Assembly: GCF_018687715.1 (NCBI RefSeq) | Contig: NC_056760.1 | Coordinates: 10,032,001-10,096,000 of the forward strand | Direction of reading: 5' to 3' | Length of the DNA: 64,000 bases | DNA from: Carya illinoinensis | Lineage: Eukaryota > Streptophyta > Magnoliopsida > Fagales > Juglandaceae | Part shown: positions 22,600-34,651 of the stretch, piece by piece | Layout of the letters: every line of letters begins with the position of its first letter | Position numbering within the stretch: the stretch's first letter is position 1 | Position numbers and translations under genes: made by a program | Notes under the pieces: model-generated | The model's database searches: none | What the model was told of the DNA's origin: nothing | Seen by the model: the letters and a program-made list of their open reading frames with translations, nothing else

Positions 22600-24258
22600 C
22601 TGTAAACCCCATAACAAACGGTTATATAATTGCATAAGTTTTGTTCACGTACAGTGACGAATGTTTCCAAAACAAGAACCCTGCAACTATAGGGAGCAGT
22701 GAAATAGCGCAAGTATAGGAACAAGGATAATTTTACTTGGCGAATGTTGTAAAGTTCAACCTCCAAAGAAGATCACAAATGACAGTCACGGGAATCGCAT
22801 AATTGATTCAAAGACCCTTAATCACATTACGAATCATGATAACAGTACGGAGAGTATATGAATTTTCTAATGTCGAAAAGATATAAAGGTTAAAGCTTCA
22901 TACCGGGTTTCTGGAATCTGGTTTGAGTGAAGGGTTCTCTGTCGACGCACTAGACAAGCGTGTTGGAGAATGGACAGTCAGCGACCGCGTTAAAGAGCAA
23001 GACAGATTAGGAGGGTTTTGGAATTTGGACATCCGACCAGTTTTACCTTGGAACTGGGACGGACAAGAACAGCCAAGGTAAAAGGAATGGAATTGGAGAC
23101 TATTATTTGACTAAAGAGAAGTAAAAAGACTAGTAAAAATGGATTTATATGTACAGTGAATTACTATCCTCTACTTTTTAAGGCTAAAATCCTAAAATGC
23201 AATCGTTCTGTTTTAAATTTTGAATATAAGAAAAATTGGACCCATATTTTGTAAGAGAACTGCTATACACAATATCCTTTACCATCGTCAGTCTATCATC
23301 TTCTAACATGGCCTTAAACGATTAAAAAATTAGTTTTCATTCATTATTTATCATACAATCATTAGATATCATGCATGGAGATTGTGGAAATTAAGAAAAA
23401 GATGAATATAATTCCTGATGTGGTATTCGGTGGGGTATTTCCCATCGGGGCTTGTTAGGAGTGGGTCTAACTTCAATTTCGAGTGTGTAGAATGAATGGA
23501 ATATACAGATGACCTTCCATATTCTGACAAAAAGATTAAAAGTAATCGTATTGTTTATCTACCATCAAGACTCGCTCGGGAAGCTATGAAAACCTAACCT
23601 TAATTGATGCATCACATTAAATGCTTAAACTAAGATAGATACAGTCGAGATGGCTCAATCCTAACACCGAAAATAAGATGTCCCCTAGGACTTAATATAA
23701 AATCCCTACACCTAAAGTACCAAAAACACTCTATGAATTCTAAATACAAAAATCATCGTAATATATGCAAATAATTGATATTGGAGGCTCTCGAGACGAT
23801 CCCAAGCCCACCTTCTTTGTATTTGTTGGTGAAGATCTTTGCTCGAGTTACTAGAACCTTGTCCAAGCATACAAAATGTTTGAGATGACATAAAAATAGC
23901 GAGTCTCAGGCGTAAAGAAAGAAAATTTCGTAACAGTTAAATTTACGTTTACGACAGACTACTTTGTGATAGTCTTTTATTTTATTTTATAAGTTGGTTT
24001 GATACTTGTGAAATAGAAAAAAGATCCGGACAATATCCTCGGGTATTGGCCCAACTACCCAAGCCCTGCTCCGAATCCGCCAAGCCCAAGCTTACAACAG
24101 AATAGACGAGATAAACCCAGTCCAGTCAAATATTAACCCCACATCCCATCCCATACTATCACATTCACACACGCTCGCTCTCTGCCTCTACCCCTTTAGG
24201 GTTAGGTTCAGACGAAGACGCACTCACCGCATCGCGCCCTCTCTCTCTCTCTCTCAAA
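22600..24258. other. Promoter and intergenic DNA between MYND pseudogene and RBP45 gene
   Basis: 22600-22903 is a leader intron of the MYND gene (donor GTATGAAG and acceptor TTACAG on the minus strand). Its first exon would lie just above 22904. The rest up to 24040 is AT-rich with no coding signal. The final 200 bp form the RBP45 promoter, listed separately. Confidence 0.5.
24048..24206 (+). promoter_or_regulatory. Site II motifs plus telo-box in RBP45 promoter
   Basis: GGCCCA (24048-24053) and AGCCCA (24083-24088), which are TGGGCY on the other strand, are followed by TTTAGGGTTAGG (24195-24206), a telo-box-type motif. A CT-rich leader then runs up to the ATG at 24259. Site II elements paired with a telo-box are typical of plant housekeeping and translation-related promoters. 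The role here is inferred. Confidence 0.5.
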
Positions 24259-27200
24259 ATGATGCAACCTGCTCCCACGGGCGTGGCTCCGCAAATAATG
24301 GCCCAACAGGCGCAGCAATACCCGCCACAGCAGCAACAACAATCACCTTACATGATGATGCCTCCACCGCCAGCAGCGGCTGCTCAACCACCACCTCAGA
24401 TGTGGGCGCCACAGCAGGTCCAGCCCCAGGTCCAACAGCCCCACCCCACCAGCGCCGACGAGGTCCGCACCCTCTGGATCGGGGACCTCCAGTACTGGAT
24501 GGACGAGAACTACCTTTTCACTTGTTTCTCTCAGTCCGGCGAGGTACAAAGTGCAATCCCTCCATCGAATTCCTTCACGTTTTCTTGTTTACTTATTATT
24601 TTCTCTTTTAGGTTTCTAAGATCTCGGATTGCCTTATTAGCTTTTCCGATTAGTTTATTTGTTTGATTCATATTCTTGACCTTTCTTTGTGAAAGGTTGT
24701 TATTTATTGATTCCTTATTTTCTGGTGTCTGCATCCATATGGCCATTTTTTTGAAGTTATTATTCCCGATGCTAGTTTTTGGATCCCGTAAATGTTTTTG
24801 TAATTTCTTGGTAGTGAAACATTGTGGGTGTTTAAGGCTCATTGGTACGTTTTCAGCACGAAGAAGGTTAGTTTATTCTTGTGAATATACCGTGAGAAAA
24901 ATTCTCTAAAGCTAATGTTGAAGTAGCAGCACTATATCATCATTAGTCCAAATGTTTAGTCATAATTCACAAATAAATAAGTGGGAAGTTAGAGGATTCC
25001 TGGATTTTAATTTTGGTTTTCGTAATTATGGAAGATGTTTGTGCTTGCAGATTATATCGGTGAAAGTGATCCGTAATAAGCAGACCGGTCAGTCAGAGGG
25101 TTATGGATTTATTGAGTTTTCAACACGTGCCGGGGCAGAGAGAGTACTTCAAACGTACAATGGTACCATAATGCCAAACGGTGGGCAGAACTTTAGACTC
25201 AACTGGGCAACTTTTAGTTCGGGCGAGAGACGGTCTGATGATACTCCTGATTTCACGATATTTGTTGGAGATTTGGCTCCTGATGTTACCGACTACATGC
25301 TACAAGAGACCTTCATGGCCCGTTATCCCTCAGTTAAGGGTGCGAAGGTTGTGATTGATAGGCTCACTGGTCGGACAAAGGGTTATGGTTTTGTAAAATT
25401 TGGAGATGAAGGTGAGCAATTGCGTGCTATGACGGAGATGAATGGAGTTCTCTGCTCTTCAAGGCCTATGCGAATTGGGCCGGCTACAAACAAAAACACT
25501 ACCGGGGGTCAACAACCAAAAGGTATGGAAAATATGTTACGAAATTCTCTTGCTGGTTATTTTTTTTACTGTACTTAATGGAAAAAATAAAAAAATGCAT
25601 CAGATACCTGTGAAATCTTGGTTTTTTTTTTTTTTTTTTTTTTTTTTGTTTTTTATTTTAAGAGAGTTGTGATCAGTTGAATTTGATTTCAGTACTCTAA
25701 GCCTGTGTTCTTTCGTTGTTTAAAGTGTTTGTGGTTAGTTTGTATTGCCACATTCTTTTGGTGAGCTTCAGATAGTCAATTGTTTTTCTTTCTGCTGTAT
25801 TCTAAACAATATGGTTTAGTTTGCTTTCTTTAAGTTATGCACTTGAAGATATGCAGCACTTTCAAATCATTTCCTTCCTATACTCTCCCTTAAGATTTGG
25901 CCCCTGCAAATGCTATTAAATCTTAGAACTTATAGAACTCATGTTGTCTCAAAGCAGGGTGTCAAGAGGCTCTGTCATCTAGGGCCTGGAACTGATTTCA
26001 GCTGAAATGGTTACCCTTATAGTGCATGGCCTCGCTTAGGTCAGTTTGCCAGTTATGTCTTACCCTTTACTTTTGTGTGGCATTTAATGCTACATTTTCA
26101 GATTCAAGTTTCAGTTCATTCTTTTGGTTGAGCTTTCGGTCAAGTTACATTTTGTGACTTCTAGTTATTGAGAGTTTTCATCGGTCCAATAGAGTTTTTG
26201 GTTTTTGAGTTTTTATTCACTTCGTTGGTGCATCTAATAGAGTTTTTCAGAATAATTAATTCTTGACTTTATCTTGCCCAATTTCCTTGTATCAATTACA
26301 ATTTGGCTAGAATTATTGTTTCCTTTGCCACTACACAATGCTTAATTCTGGTCAATGTTTATAGATTTCAATCCATAGAAAAATATGTTCCAGGTGTGGA
26401 GCTAGAAAATCATTGGAATTGCCAGAAATTGCACGTTGCTGGCTGGTTTCTGTTTTGAACAACACCCCCCCCCCCCCCCCCCCCACTCTTTCCCTTTTTT
26501 CTTTTTTCACTTAATTCTGTCATATTTATAATAGGGTTCTGCCGGTACTGCACCTGTCCATGTCTTTTTTTGTTTTTTCATTTTGCTGTTATTTGTAATT
26601 TTTTTTCCTCATTAGGGCGATTCTGGTTAGATGAATTGTAGATCATTCGCCAGTAGCTTGTCATTTCTTGCCTGTGGAGGCAGATGGCAAGATCCTTCAG
26701 TGTTTCTGGGATTGCAATATTGACTCGGTAGTTTATGAATCAGGTGAACAATATATTGTCTGTAAAACCCTAAAAGCTATTGGTGGTTAATGGTTTATGT
26801 TATTGGTTTTTATCACTTGGGGATGGCTACAGGCATTGGCCACCTGTCTTTCATCCTATCTTTTGGCTGCATAAAACTATTGATGGTGATTTCATTGATC
26901 CTTGACATTGTATGGTAAGTCTGGTGGTTAATGCCAGATTTTACAGCAGCTTATTTTATAGGTAGCTTTGTTGCTCTTCTCCTCTTTCTGTCTCCATCTT
27001 CTCTCTCTTTTCTCTTTCTTTCCTGGGCATCTCCATCTTTGATCTTAAATTGTTTGTTTTTTAATTTTTTATCTTTTTGCTATGGTGGTTCATGGGAGAT
27101 GAATTATGCTGTCAATCCTCTTTGTTGCTATTCATCATTAGGCTTTTAATATTGGAGATAATTTAAGTCATGCATCAAATGGAGTTCTCTTGTTGACTGG

Positions 27201-28206
27201 CAATATTCATTGGAATTTGCTAATGAGATTTCTTTTTGGTACGTTGGGATTTACTAATGAAGACTTGTTAGCTTTAGACTGCAAAATGGGCTGCCTTTTT
27301 TATTTTTTGGTTATAAGTGATCGGCAGTTCAATTTCTGCCTACCTATTTACTTGTTTTTGTGTTTTGTAATGGAGAGCTTTTATTGTTGGTGACCTGTTT
27401 AAATCATGTTTTGCCAAAAAACTTCCCTTTTTATTTCCCTTTTATTCCACCTTTATATTTCACATGCAGCTTCATACCAGAATGCTCAAGGGACCCAAAG
27501 CGAGAATGATCCAAGTAATACAACTGTGAGTATATAATTTGTATCCTGCATTGAGGTTACTTTTATTATAACATGTTTCTTACTCACAACTTTCACTGCA
27601 GATTTTTGTTGGCAATTTGGATCCTAACGTTACAGATGACCATTTGAGACAAGTTTTCAGCCAATATGGGCATTTAGTACATGTTAAGATACCATCAGGC
27701 AAGAGATGTGGCTTTGTTCAATTTGTCGACAGGCAAGTAAATTTACCAGTTTTTTTTTAGTAAGTAATTTACCCGATATGTGTACAGTGGTGTTTCTCAA
27801 TAGTATAGCATGTGTAGTTTTTAAGTTTTGTGTATGTGATACATCAGAAGCTGTGCTGAGGAAGCATTGAGGATGTTAAATGGAACTCATTTGGGTGGAC
27901 AAAGTATTCGACTTTCTTGGGGTCGAAGTCCTTCAAACAAACAGGTGGTAAGTTTTACCCATCACTCTCCAATGCTCTCTCCATCAAATTTTCCATTTTT
28001 GTATGAATTTGACTAATGTGAAGGGTATCTCTGTTGGTGTTCAGCCTCAGCCAGATCCAAACCAGTGGAATGGTGGCTATTACGGATATCCATATGGACA
28101 TGAAAGCTATGGATATGCCCCTGCTGCCCAAGATCCCAACATGTATGGATATGCTTATGGAAATTACCAGCAGCAGGCACCACAGCAGCAAGCGGGGTAT
28201 AGCTAA
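24259..28206 (+). CDS. RBP45: RBP45-type oligouridylate-binding protein with three RRMs
   Basis: Exons 24259-24543, 25051-25522, 27470-27525, 27602-27732, 27848-27944 and 28045-28206 join to 400 codons plus TAA. The N-terminus is Gln/Pro-rich (residues 1-65). RRM1 has RNP2 LWIGDL and RNP1 GYGFIEF. RRM2 has IFVGDL and GYGFVKF (about 160-240). RRM3 has IFVGNL and RCGFVQF (about 272-345). The tail is Gly/Tyr/Gln-rich (YGYPYGHESYGYA). Plant RBP45/47 proteins bind U-rich or poly(A) RNA and act in pre-mRNA processing and stress granules; this is family knowledge. Intron 4 uses a GC donor (CAG|GCAAGT), which is required to keep frame. Exon 5 has a second donor three bases downstream. Intron 2 is about 1.95 kb with T and C tracts. 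AATAAA lies 40 bp after the stop. Confidence 0.92.
26463..26485. repeat. Poly-C tract in RBP45 intron 2
   Basis: Over 20 consecutive C residues lie within the long intron. A T tract of about 27 lies at 25622-25648. No element boundaries are visible. Confidence 0.9.
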
Positions 28207-30864
28207 CAAGTTTGTCTTTTGTGGCTACCTTGGTTTTGTTAATTTAATAAATAAATTCAGTAGTGAGATCCTGTTTGAATCTACTTTGATGCTCTTCCTA
28301 GTCTTTCCAAGGAAAACCAATATAGACCGATTCTTCTTCTGTGTCTTATTAACATATTCACTTGCTAATGTTGTGTTCCTGATAAATTTTTGCAATTCCA
28401 AGGCATATATGTACTTTTCTTTGACGGTTTGTGTGAGCTAGTTTGGACTCCTCCCCCATGGCGTTGATGGTAGGGTGTAAGTGATGAGAAAGTAGATGAT
28501 TCTCTGTTCTTGTTGCTGTGCTTATGTTCATGATTTTGGCCACTTTAACCTTACGTTGCTCGATAGCTGAGTATGTATCCTTTTTTGAAGATCATACCCT
28601 TTCGAATATATTTTTCGTCGAGATTTGGAATGACCTCAAGGATTGGGCTTGTGTACGAGTCGAACGTTAAAACTCACCGGTCTCGATCTCCCCCTGAGCC
28701 CAACCCGACCAGAGGTGGAAAGAGAGCAACCTAAATTGTGAAGATGGAGTTTTAGGAGAGCTGTACGACTCATAGAGGGCTTCTTCATGGAGGGTGAGTC
28801 GAGGATTAGATTGAGTTTTGCAAATTTTAAGATGAATAATAACATTTTTTTTTCTATATATAAAAATGTTAAAAATTGAAACGTCAAATAAAACTGATTT
28901 CATGATATGTTTCAGAAGACAATACTACTATAACCATTATTGCTACAATTGCCATAACACTAAATTCAACCCAATGGACCCCTCGATCGCGTTCTTGAAC
29001 AATCCATTAGCCCCCAACACTGGTATTCAGTAGCAGCCACATCCACCAAGAGCCTCACCCGTCATCATTGTTACTTACAGTTTGAGAGCTCAAGTAATAA
29101 ACTCTATTATTAAAAAATTATTTACTGCTTAGAAATCAAATCAGTATGAAAAGTGATACACGAGGTAAAATAAAAAGTCATTTGAAAGTTGTAGTTTTGT
29201 GCCTACATTAATATCGAAGGACGGAGTTATAATTATATGAAAGTTGTATAAGTATTATCTTCCATTGACAAATTTTTTAAAATTAAAACTACGTTATGCA
29301 TTATCTCAAAAAATATACTCGAGAAAAATTTACGTATTTTTTAGTTTATTTAAAATTAAAAAGTACTTTAATATGTAATATTCAAACAATTTAATCTTAT
29401 CATTATAGAGCTTCTAAGACTATTTAAAAAACCCTTACACAACTTCAAGTAGGCCCTTGACCACTCATGATCATAGTTGTCAACTTGTCATCATCCCACT
29501 TCAATGATTTGTTATGATAATCCCTCCGTTTCAGACTTGCACCCACCATTGAAATACAACTGTTATTATCATCACAACCACCACCACCATAACGACCAAT
29601 CATTTTTGTAGATAGGCTTCCACCCGTCAACACCTAGGATGAAAATTAGAGCTGTTCGAAAATTCGATTCCAACTTTGCTCTAACTCCATATTGTTAGTC
29701 AGAATTGGCTTTGTTGTCTAACGGACCTTGACTCTCAATTTGACCTTTTAACTCTGACTCCGATTTTATAAAAAATGTATATTATTTATATATTAATCAT
29801 ATGTACTTATATAAAAAGTCTAAAACTTATTATTAAAAAAGTCTAGGATGACCTACCAAGAAACCTAGACTCGAATGGATAGAATCTTACCACAATTTAA
29901 ATACAATATTTAGCTTATATTTAATTGGTTGGTTGTGTTTCCTATTTGTAGTAATTTAGCAATGAATGATTAGATGATGGATATTGTCATTGGACCGTGA
30001 TGACTCATGGTTGCTCTTGCTTAGATGCTTGTTAGCTATTATTTGGGGCCTTGGGTATTAGCTTAGGCCCTGGCTAGATCGTTGAACAATTATTTTATTA
30101 TTTTTAGTTGATTTTAGAGTCTAGACTCTAATATAAAATTATGAATAATAATATACATTTTTTTTTTTTATCGGTTTTATCATGAATGATATTACATGCC
30201 TACTTTATATTTTTAGTTATATTTTTGGTTTTTTCATATCTAAACTATGTTGTTTTTTCCTTTTTCTTTTTGTAGTGTTTTTAGTAAACTTAAACTAGAA
30301 GCCCACAATTAAATAAAATGTTATATGGAAAATCTTGTTTAAAAATGAATTAAATATTAAAAATAAAAATCCAACTTCGCTTTGACTCCAATATGATAAA
30401 GAGTCGGGTAGGATTCGAGCCTATGTAGGTCGGAGTCGAAGCTATCCATTTTGGCTAGTGTGCAATAGGGTAGCCAGTTGATATTTTAAGATACGGGCAT
30501 ATTAGTTTCAGATTCGAACTCTGACAAAGCTGAAGTTGGGAGTTTGATTTCCTGGATGCCAACTCTGATTTAGTCGATGCTCAACCCTAATTAAAACTGT
30601 TGGTTTGGCCACCAAATGATTTTTAAAGTAGTTAAATAACATGCCAAATAGAAGTACTTACATATGGAGGGGAAAAATGCCAAACAGGCAAATTGTCTTG
30701 ACCATCTTTCTGGAGTTCGAAACTTAAGACGGTGGAATTGAAGTCACTAAAATTAGAAGGCTTTGCATGAACAACCTCCACTACACAACAACTAACTTTT
30801 GAAAGCTGAAATCATCCCCTAATAAGATTTTTGCACGATTAAAAGACAATGCGTTTCACTTTCT
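28207..30864. other. Intergenic region between RBP45 and MED21, repeat-like and non-coding
   Basis: RBP45 3' sequence, then about 2.3 kb without coding potential. 29640-30600 contains decayed repeat sequence rich in GACTCCGA-type motifs (for example CTCTGACTCCGATTTT and AGTCGGGTAGGATTCGAG), likely an old transposable element whose edges I cannot place. Confidence 0.4.
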
Positions 30865-32589
30865 TCAATCCGGTTTCTTCAAGTTCAAGCAATTATCTGT
30901 CGCTTGACCGAACAATTCTTGGACCTGTTTTAATTCCTTCTCTGGCACCACCATAGAACAATGAGATTCTTAGATCCAAGCAGTAACAAAACTAACTTTC
31001 ATTTAGTGAGATACGGAACAAATAAGGAGAAATGTATTGGCTTAGAACCATGACCATCCAAAATATTTGTTATTCACTTTTCTAGAGGCATCGGATAAAG
31101 GAAATGGTGTATTACAAATCAAACATCTGTGTCCCAGAGATATATAAAACAGATGCCAGACCATCTGAAGATCCCTAAAAGAGGTGGATCGCCTGACAGA
31201 AGATCCATCCATACATGCCACATCGAAGATCAAGACAGAAACCAGGGTTTTATAAACTAGCAAAAACTGCTATTCATCATCCTTTAATGTGGCTTCAAAT
31301 GACTGGAAGTAAAAATATCAAATAGTTTTCTAATCATATGATGCCAAATGGATGGATGATAAAAAAGATAATAAATAGTAATTTTCAAAACTTGTACCTT
31401 TTGGTAGACATTTGAAATTAACATTTCTCTTTCTGGCTATTTTTCCTCTAAACAATTGCAATGAGAGATTGCTTCGCAATCGTACATGAATTTTAATGAA
31501 AGATTAGACTATGCAGAAGGCCAGAGACATACCTGCAGCTTCGAGTTGTCTCTGAAGTTCCTGGCCCACAGCATCATTTTCAGCCTGCGCAATCAGATTT
31601 CACATTGGAAACTCTTTAGAGACAAGATATTAAATTGTAAAAATCCACCATGCGAGAGCTGTTGGTCAGTCATCCAACTCCATACCTGGAGTTCCGCGAT
31701 CCTTTTCAGTTGAGCTTCTTCACCTCCGTCGGACAATGGAAGTGCTGCAACCAGCGCATCAAACTGTGAAAGCACAAAGCGTTAGCATTCATATAGTCGA
31801 GACAGAATCGAATACATCGACAAACAATATGTTATTGTCCAATCCTACGCGGATGGATCAACACAAAGAAAGTAATCATATCCCAAAGTTTTTCCATATA
31901 TTTGAACATTTTTACATCTTTTTTGGCTATTGATACAAATTTAACTCCGAGTAAATCAATCAAACTTGCAGTAAGTTTCCTCAAACATAACTGGACATGC
32001 TTCCTAAATTTTCAGTAGTCCGCTGCCAGTACGAGGAGGAAACAGCTGATTGCTTAGGAAACAAAAATCTTGAACCATTTAATTTTCTGAAAATATTCAA
32101 AGAGAAATGCAATTGAATGTCTATATGTTGTTCAAAATGATGGAAAATACGACAATATTTTTCTTTTTATATCAGTGGGTGTCCGGCCAATTTGGGCGCA
32201 ACTCGACTAATTTCACGAGCCCTGAAATTAACAGCCAGATAAATCTCCATTAATCCTAAAGAGACTCAAAACTGGTGACCATTGGGAGCAAACCCAAAAC
32301 GTCGAAACGTGACCAACTGAGCTACCCTTATTAAGAAAATCACGACAATATTTGAGGTCTAAAATCAGTTAACCTGTTTAGCGGCCTTGACGAGAGCGGC
32401 GCCGAGTTGCTTGGGTTGTTCGGAGGTGTTGGGAGCTTCGGCGGCATCGTCGGTGGGATTAGGTGGTGGTTCGGGGTAATTGGTAGAGAGTCGGACAGGG
32501 GGAGCGTCCCTCTGGAGTGTACCGAAAGTGTTGAAGGCTAGAGCTGCGATCGTGTTGACTTGATCTTGCAATTGGGAGATTATGTCCAT
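30865..32589 (-). CDS. MED21: Mediator complex subunit 21
   Basis: Exons 32374-32589, 31686-31763, 31533-31584 and 30865-30941 join to 140 codons plus TGA, all with GT-AG introns. The protein begins MDIISQLQDQVNTIAALAFN and contains a Pro-rich linker (NYPEPPPNPTDD). It then has the helical, coiled-coil-prone half FDALVAALPLSDGGEEAQLK, ELQRQLEAAEKELKQVQELF and DNCLNLKKPD. MED21 belongs to the Mediator middle module and pairs with MED7, linking activators to RNA polymerase II. The length is as expected for plant MED21. Intron 1 holds a SINE. The ATG is the first Met of the conserved start; an in-frame stretch upstream (MRKR) could add four residues. Confidence 0.93.
32161..32330 (-). mobile_element. 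tRNA-derived SINE of the Au type in MED21 intron 1
   Basis: On the minus strand it begins GGGTAGCTCAGTTGGTCACG, an RNA polymerase III A-box-like sequence. A B-box-like GGGTTTGCTCCC follows. The 3' body has the Au-SINE signature AAATTAGTCGAGTTGCGCCC then GGCCGGACACCCACTGATAT, ending in an A/T tail. The match to Au SINEs rests on recalled family features. It is in the same orientation as MED21. Confidence 0.72.
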
Positions 32590-33322
32590 CCTTTTCCGCA
32601 AGACAAAGCTTCACAATCCCTAATCAAATCTTCTTGTTTGCAGACAAATTGGTCCACGATCCGACTTCTGGGAGACGATGACGATGGAGCTCCGAGAGAA
32701 AGAGTATTATTTTATCTTGCCAGTAGAACGTCGGCGTTTGGATGAATTACAGAGAGGGATATTGGCACCTTTGTCTAGAAAGGAATGTGGGCTAAATCCA
32801 TAGTCAGTCTGGGCCTGCCCCAACGAATTCAAATCGTACCCAAAAATATGTGAGAATATCAGTATTGTTTTTTTCAAATATACTTTATAATAATTTTTTT
32901 ATAATATAATTTAAGCAAATTAAATTATGTAAATTTATATAATATTTTATTTATAATATTTCTTATGAACCTAATATTTTTCCTCTTTAATGTTCTAACA
33001 ATAGTGTGCGTAGGCAAGCTGGACCAAAAACTAATAAATACTCAGCACAAAACCTACAGAAATATCATGGGGAAATCATCACCAGATAAAAACCTGACAT
33101 TAATTTTCAAGACAATAACTTAACAAAGCTTACAAAGATAACAAAACCATTGAAGAGTTGTCAGATATAGGAGGAGACTAGTGTTGTATTCAAGCGTCAA
33201 CTTAACCACGAGAGCCATGACTGTCCTGCTACCTATTTATTGTCATCAAACCTGACACTATCCTCATATCCTTTCTCCTATGTTTAATTTCAAGAAAAAT
33301 TCTCAGGTCCTATTGTAGGGAT
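32590..33322. other. Short intergenic region upstream of MED21
   Basis: MED21 promoter and leader (32590-32820), an AT-rich stretch (32860-32990) and the 3' untranslated side of the AT-hook gene. No further gene or element is recognised. Confidence 0.45.
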
Positions 33323-34651
33323 CTAAGATTGTGGTACCAGGTCATCTTTAACACCATTTTCAATATTGCTCGTGGTACCAGAACTAGGGATCTGGGGTTC
33401 CCTCATTCCTGGAATGACAGATTCTTTGGAGGCAAGCTTGGACACTGCTGGAGTAGCCTCTCCTTCTAACGTCATTGCCGGTTGGCTTGTCTGCAACATT
33501 GGGTGTGAGCCCAACTCAGCAGGGTCGGCAGAATCACTTGCAGGCCTTCCATTTGAGAGGGACGCGCCAGTTCCACTTAAAGTCTCAATAGAAAGCTCCG
33601 GTTGTGTATCTTGTGCTATATCTTTCTGTGGAGAGACCTGCTCTTCCATCAAAATGTCCACGGGCTCCTTCATCTGTTCAGGAGACATGGCTTTGTGTTC
33701 AGCAAATACAGGAGTTTGGTTGAGTTCAAGATTTGGGTTCTTCACTTCATCATGAACCAATTCATTCGGCTTAAGGTCAAGACTAACGTCCTGATGTTGA
33801 ATCTGAGGCTCTTTATTAGCAATTTCAATGCCTGGCACCATGTCAACAACTGGTCCAGAAGCTGATTCCGGTTTTGAATCTTTAGTTGCCTCTCCATCAA
33901 TACCAGATCCTTTTATCAGTGGGGAAGCTTCGCATTCCAGCAATGCCTCATCATGTTCAACAGCCTCGTGATGATCCGGCTGTGCCATTGTAGATGTAAA
34001 TTGGCTCTCAAGTCCAGACTCCAATGTTTGAGGTGGCACTTCATTTCCTCCCACGGAAAGACCTGCATCATTCTTTGGCACATTGGCAGCCGTAGTTACC
34101 ACAACAGAGGCAGATTCGTTCTCAGGTGGATTTTGGATTGGAGTCCGAAGCTCAGGAGATGGGAATTGATCTGAAAGTTTAGATATGTGGGTTTTAAGCT
34201 CAGTGGTTTGCTTACTACCTTGTCCTGATAGGGGAACAGAATTATGTAGCTCTGTTTGAGGGTTGAGAACTGCGATTGGGATCTCTTTTCTATTGTACAT
34301 CTTAACATGTGGAGCAACATCATTTGCTGCCGTAATTGGAGTGAACCGTCCAGGAAGAAATACAACACCCCTCAGATGAGTGTCAGTGTCCCCGACCTTA
34401 ACATTAAGAAGATATCCAGCATCAAATGAACCTTCAATGACACCAGTGACCACCTGACCCACCATGCCACCATTAACATCATCACTTGCATCCGTTCTTT
34501 CTTTATTTTTCCTCATGCTGTCAGATGCAGGCATCATGGGATTCTTCTTCCCAAGCACCAGATTTTTATCCTTACGTGGACGACCACGTTTCCGTTTCAT
34601 AGGGAGGTCTGCAGGAGAAAAAGGACTGGTTCTTTGACTCTGTTGGTCCAT
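33323..34651 (-). CDS. Single AT-hook DNA-binding protein (MNM1-like)
   Basis: One uninterrupted CDS of 442 codons from ATG at 34651 to TAG at 33323. An AT-hook (KRKRGRPRKDK, about residues 19-29) is followed by a conserved block at about 60-135: MVGQVVTGVIEGSFDAGYLL, KVGDTDTHLRGVVFLPGRF and ITAANDVAPHVKMYNRKEIP. This block is typical of plant single AT-hook proteins of the METABOLIC NETWORK MODULATOR 1 group. The remaining 300 residues are acidic and Ser/Pro/Glu-rich without a clear domain and are probably disordered. An acceptor-like TTTGCAG ends at 34704, so a leader intron is likely. The target genes and function are not known from the sequence. Confidence 0.85.
   Translation of the reverse strand: MDQQSQRTSPFSPADLPMKRKRGRPRKDKNLVLGKKNPMMPASDSMRKNKERTDASDDVNGGMVGQVVTGVIEGSFDAGYLLNVKVGDTDTHLRGVVFLPGRFTPITAANDVAPHVKMYNRKEIPIAVLNPQTELHNSVPLSGQGSKQTTELKTHISKLSDQFPSPELRTPIQNPPENESASVVVTTAANVPKNDAGLSVGGNEVPPQTLESGLESQFTSTMAQPDHHEAVEHDEALLECEASPLIKGSGIDGEATKDSKPESASGPVVDMVPGIEIANKEPQIQHQDVSLDLKPNELVHDEVKNPNLELNQTPVFAEHKAMSPEQMKEPVDILMEEQVSPQKDIAQDTQPELSIETLSGTGASLSNGRPASDSADPAELGSHPMLQTSQPAMTLEGEATPAVSKLASKESVIPGMREPQIPSSGTTSNIENGVKDDLVPQS

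Noticed and set aside
32290..32330. tRNA-like sequence with GTAGCTCAGTTGGTC.
   Set aside because: No cloverleaf can be completed; the downstream body is that of an Au-type SINE, not a tRNA gene.
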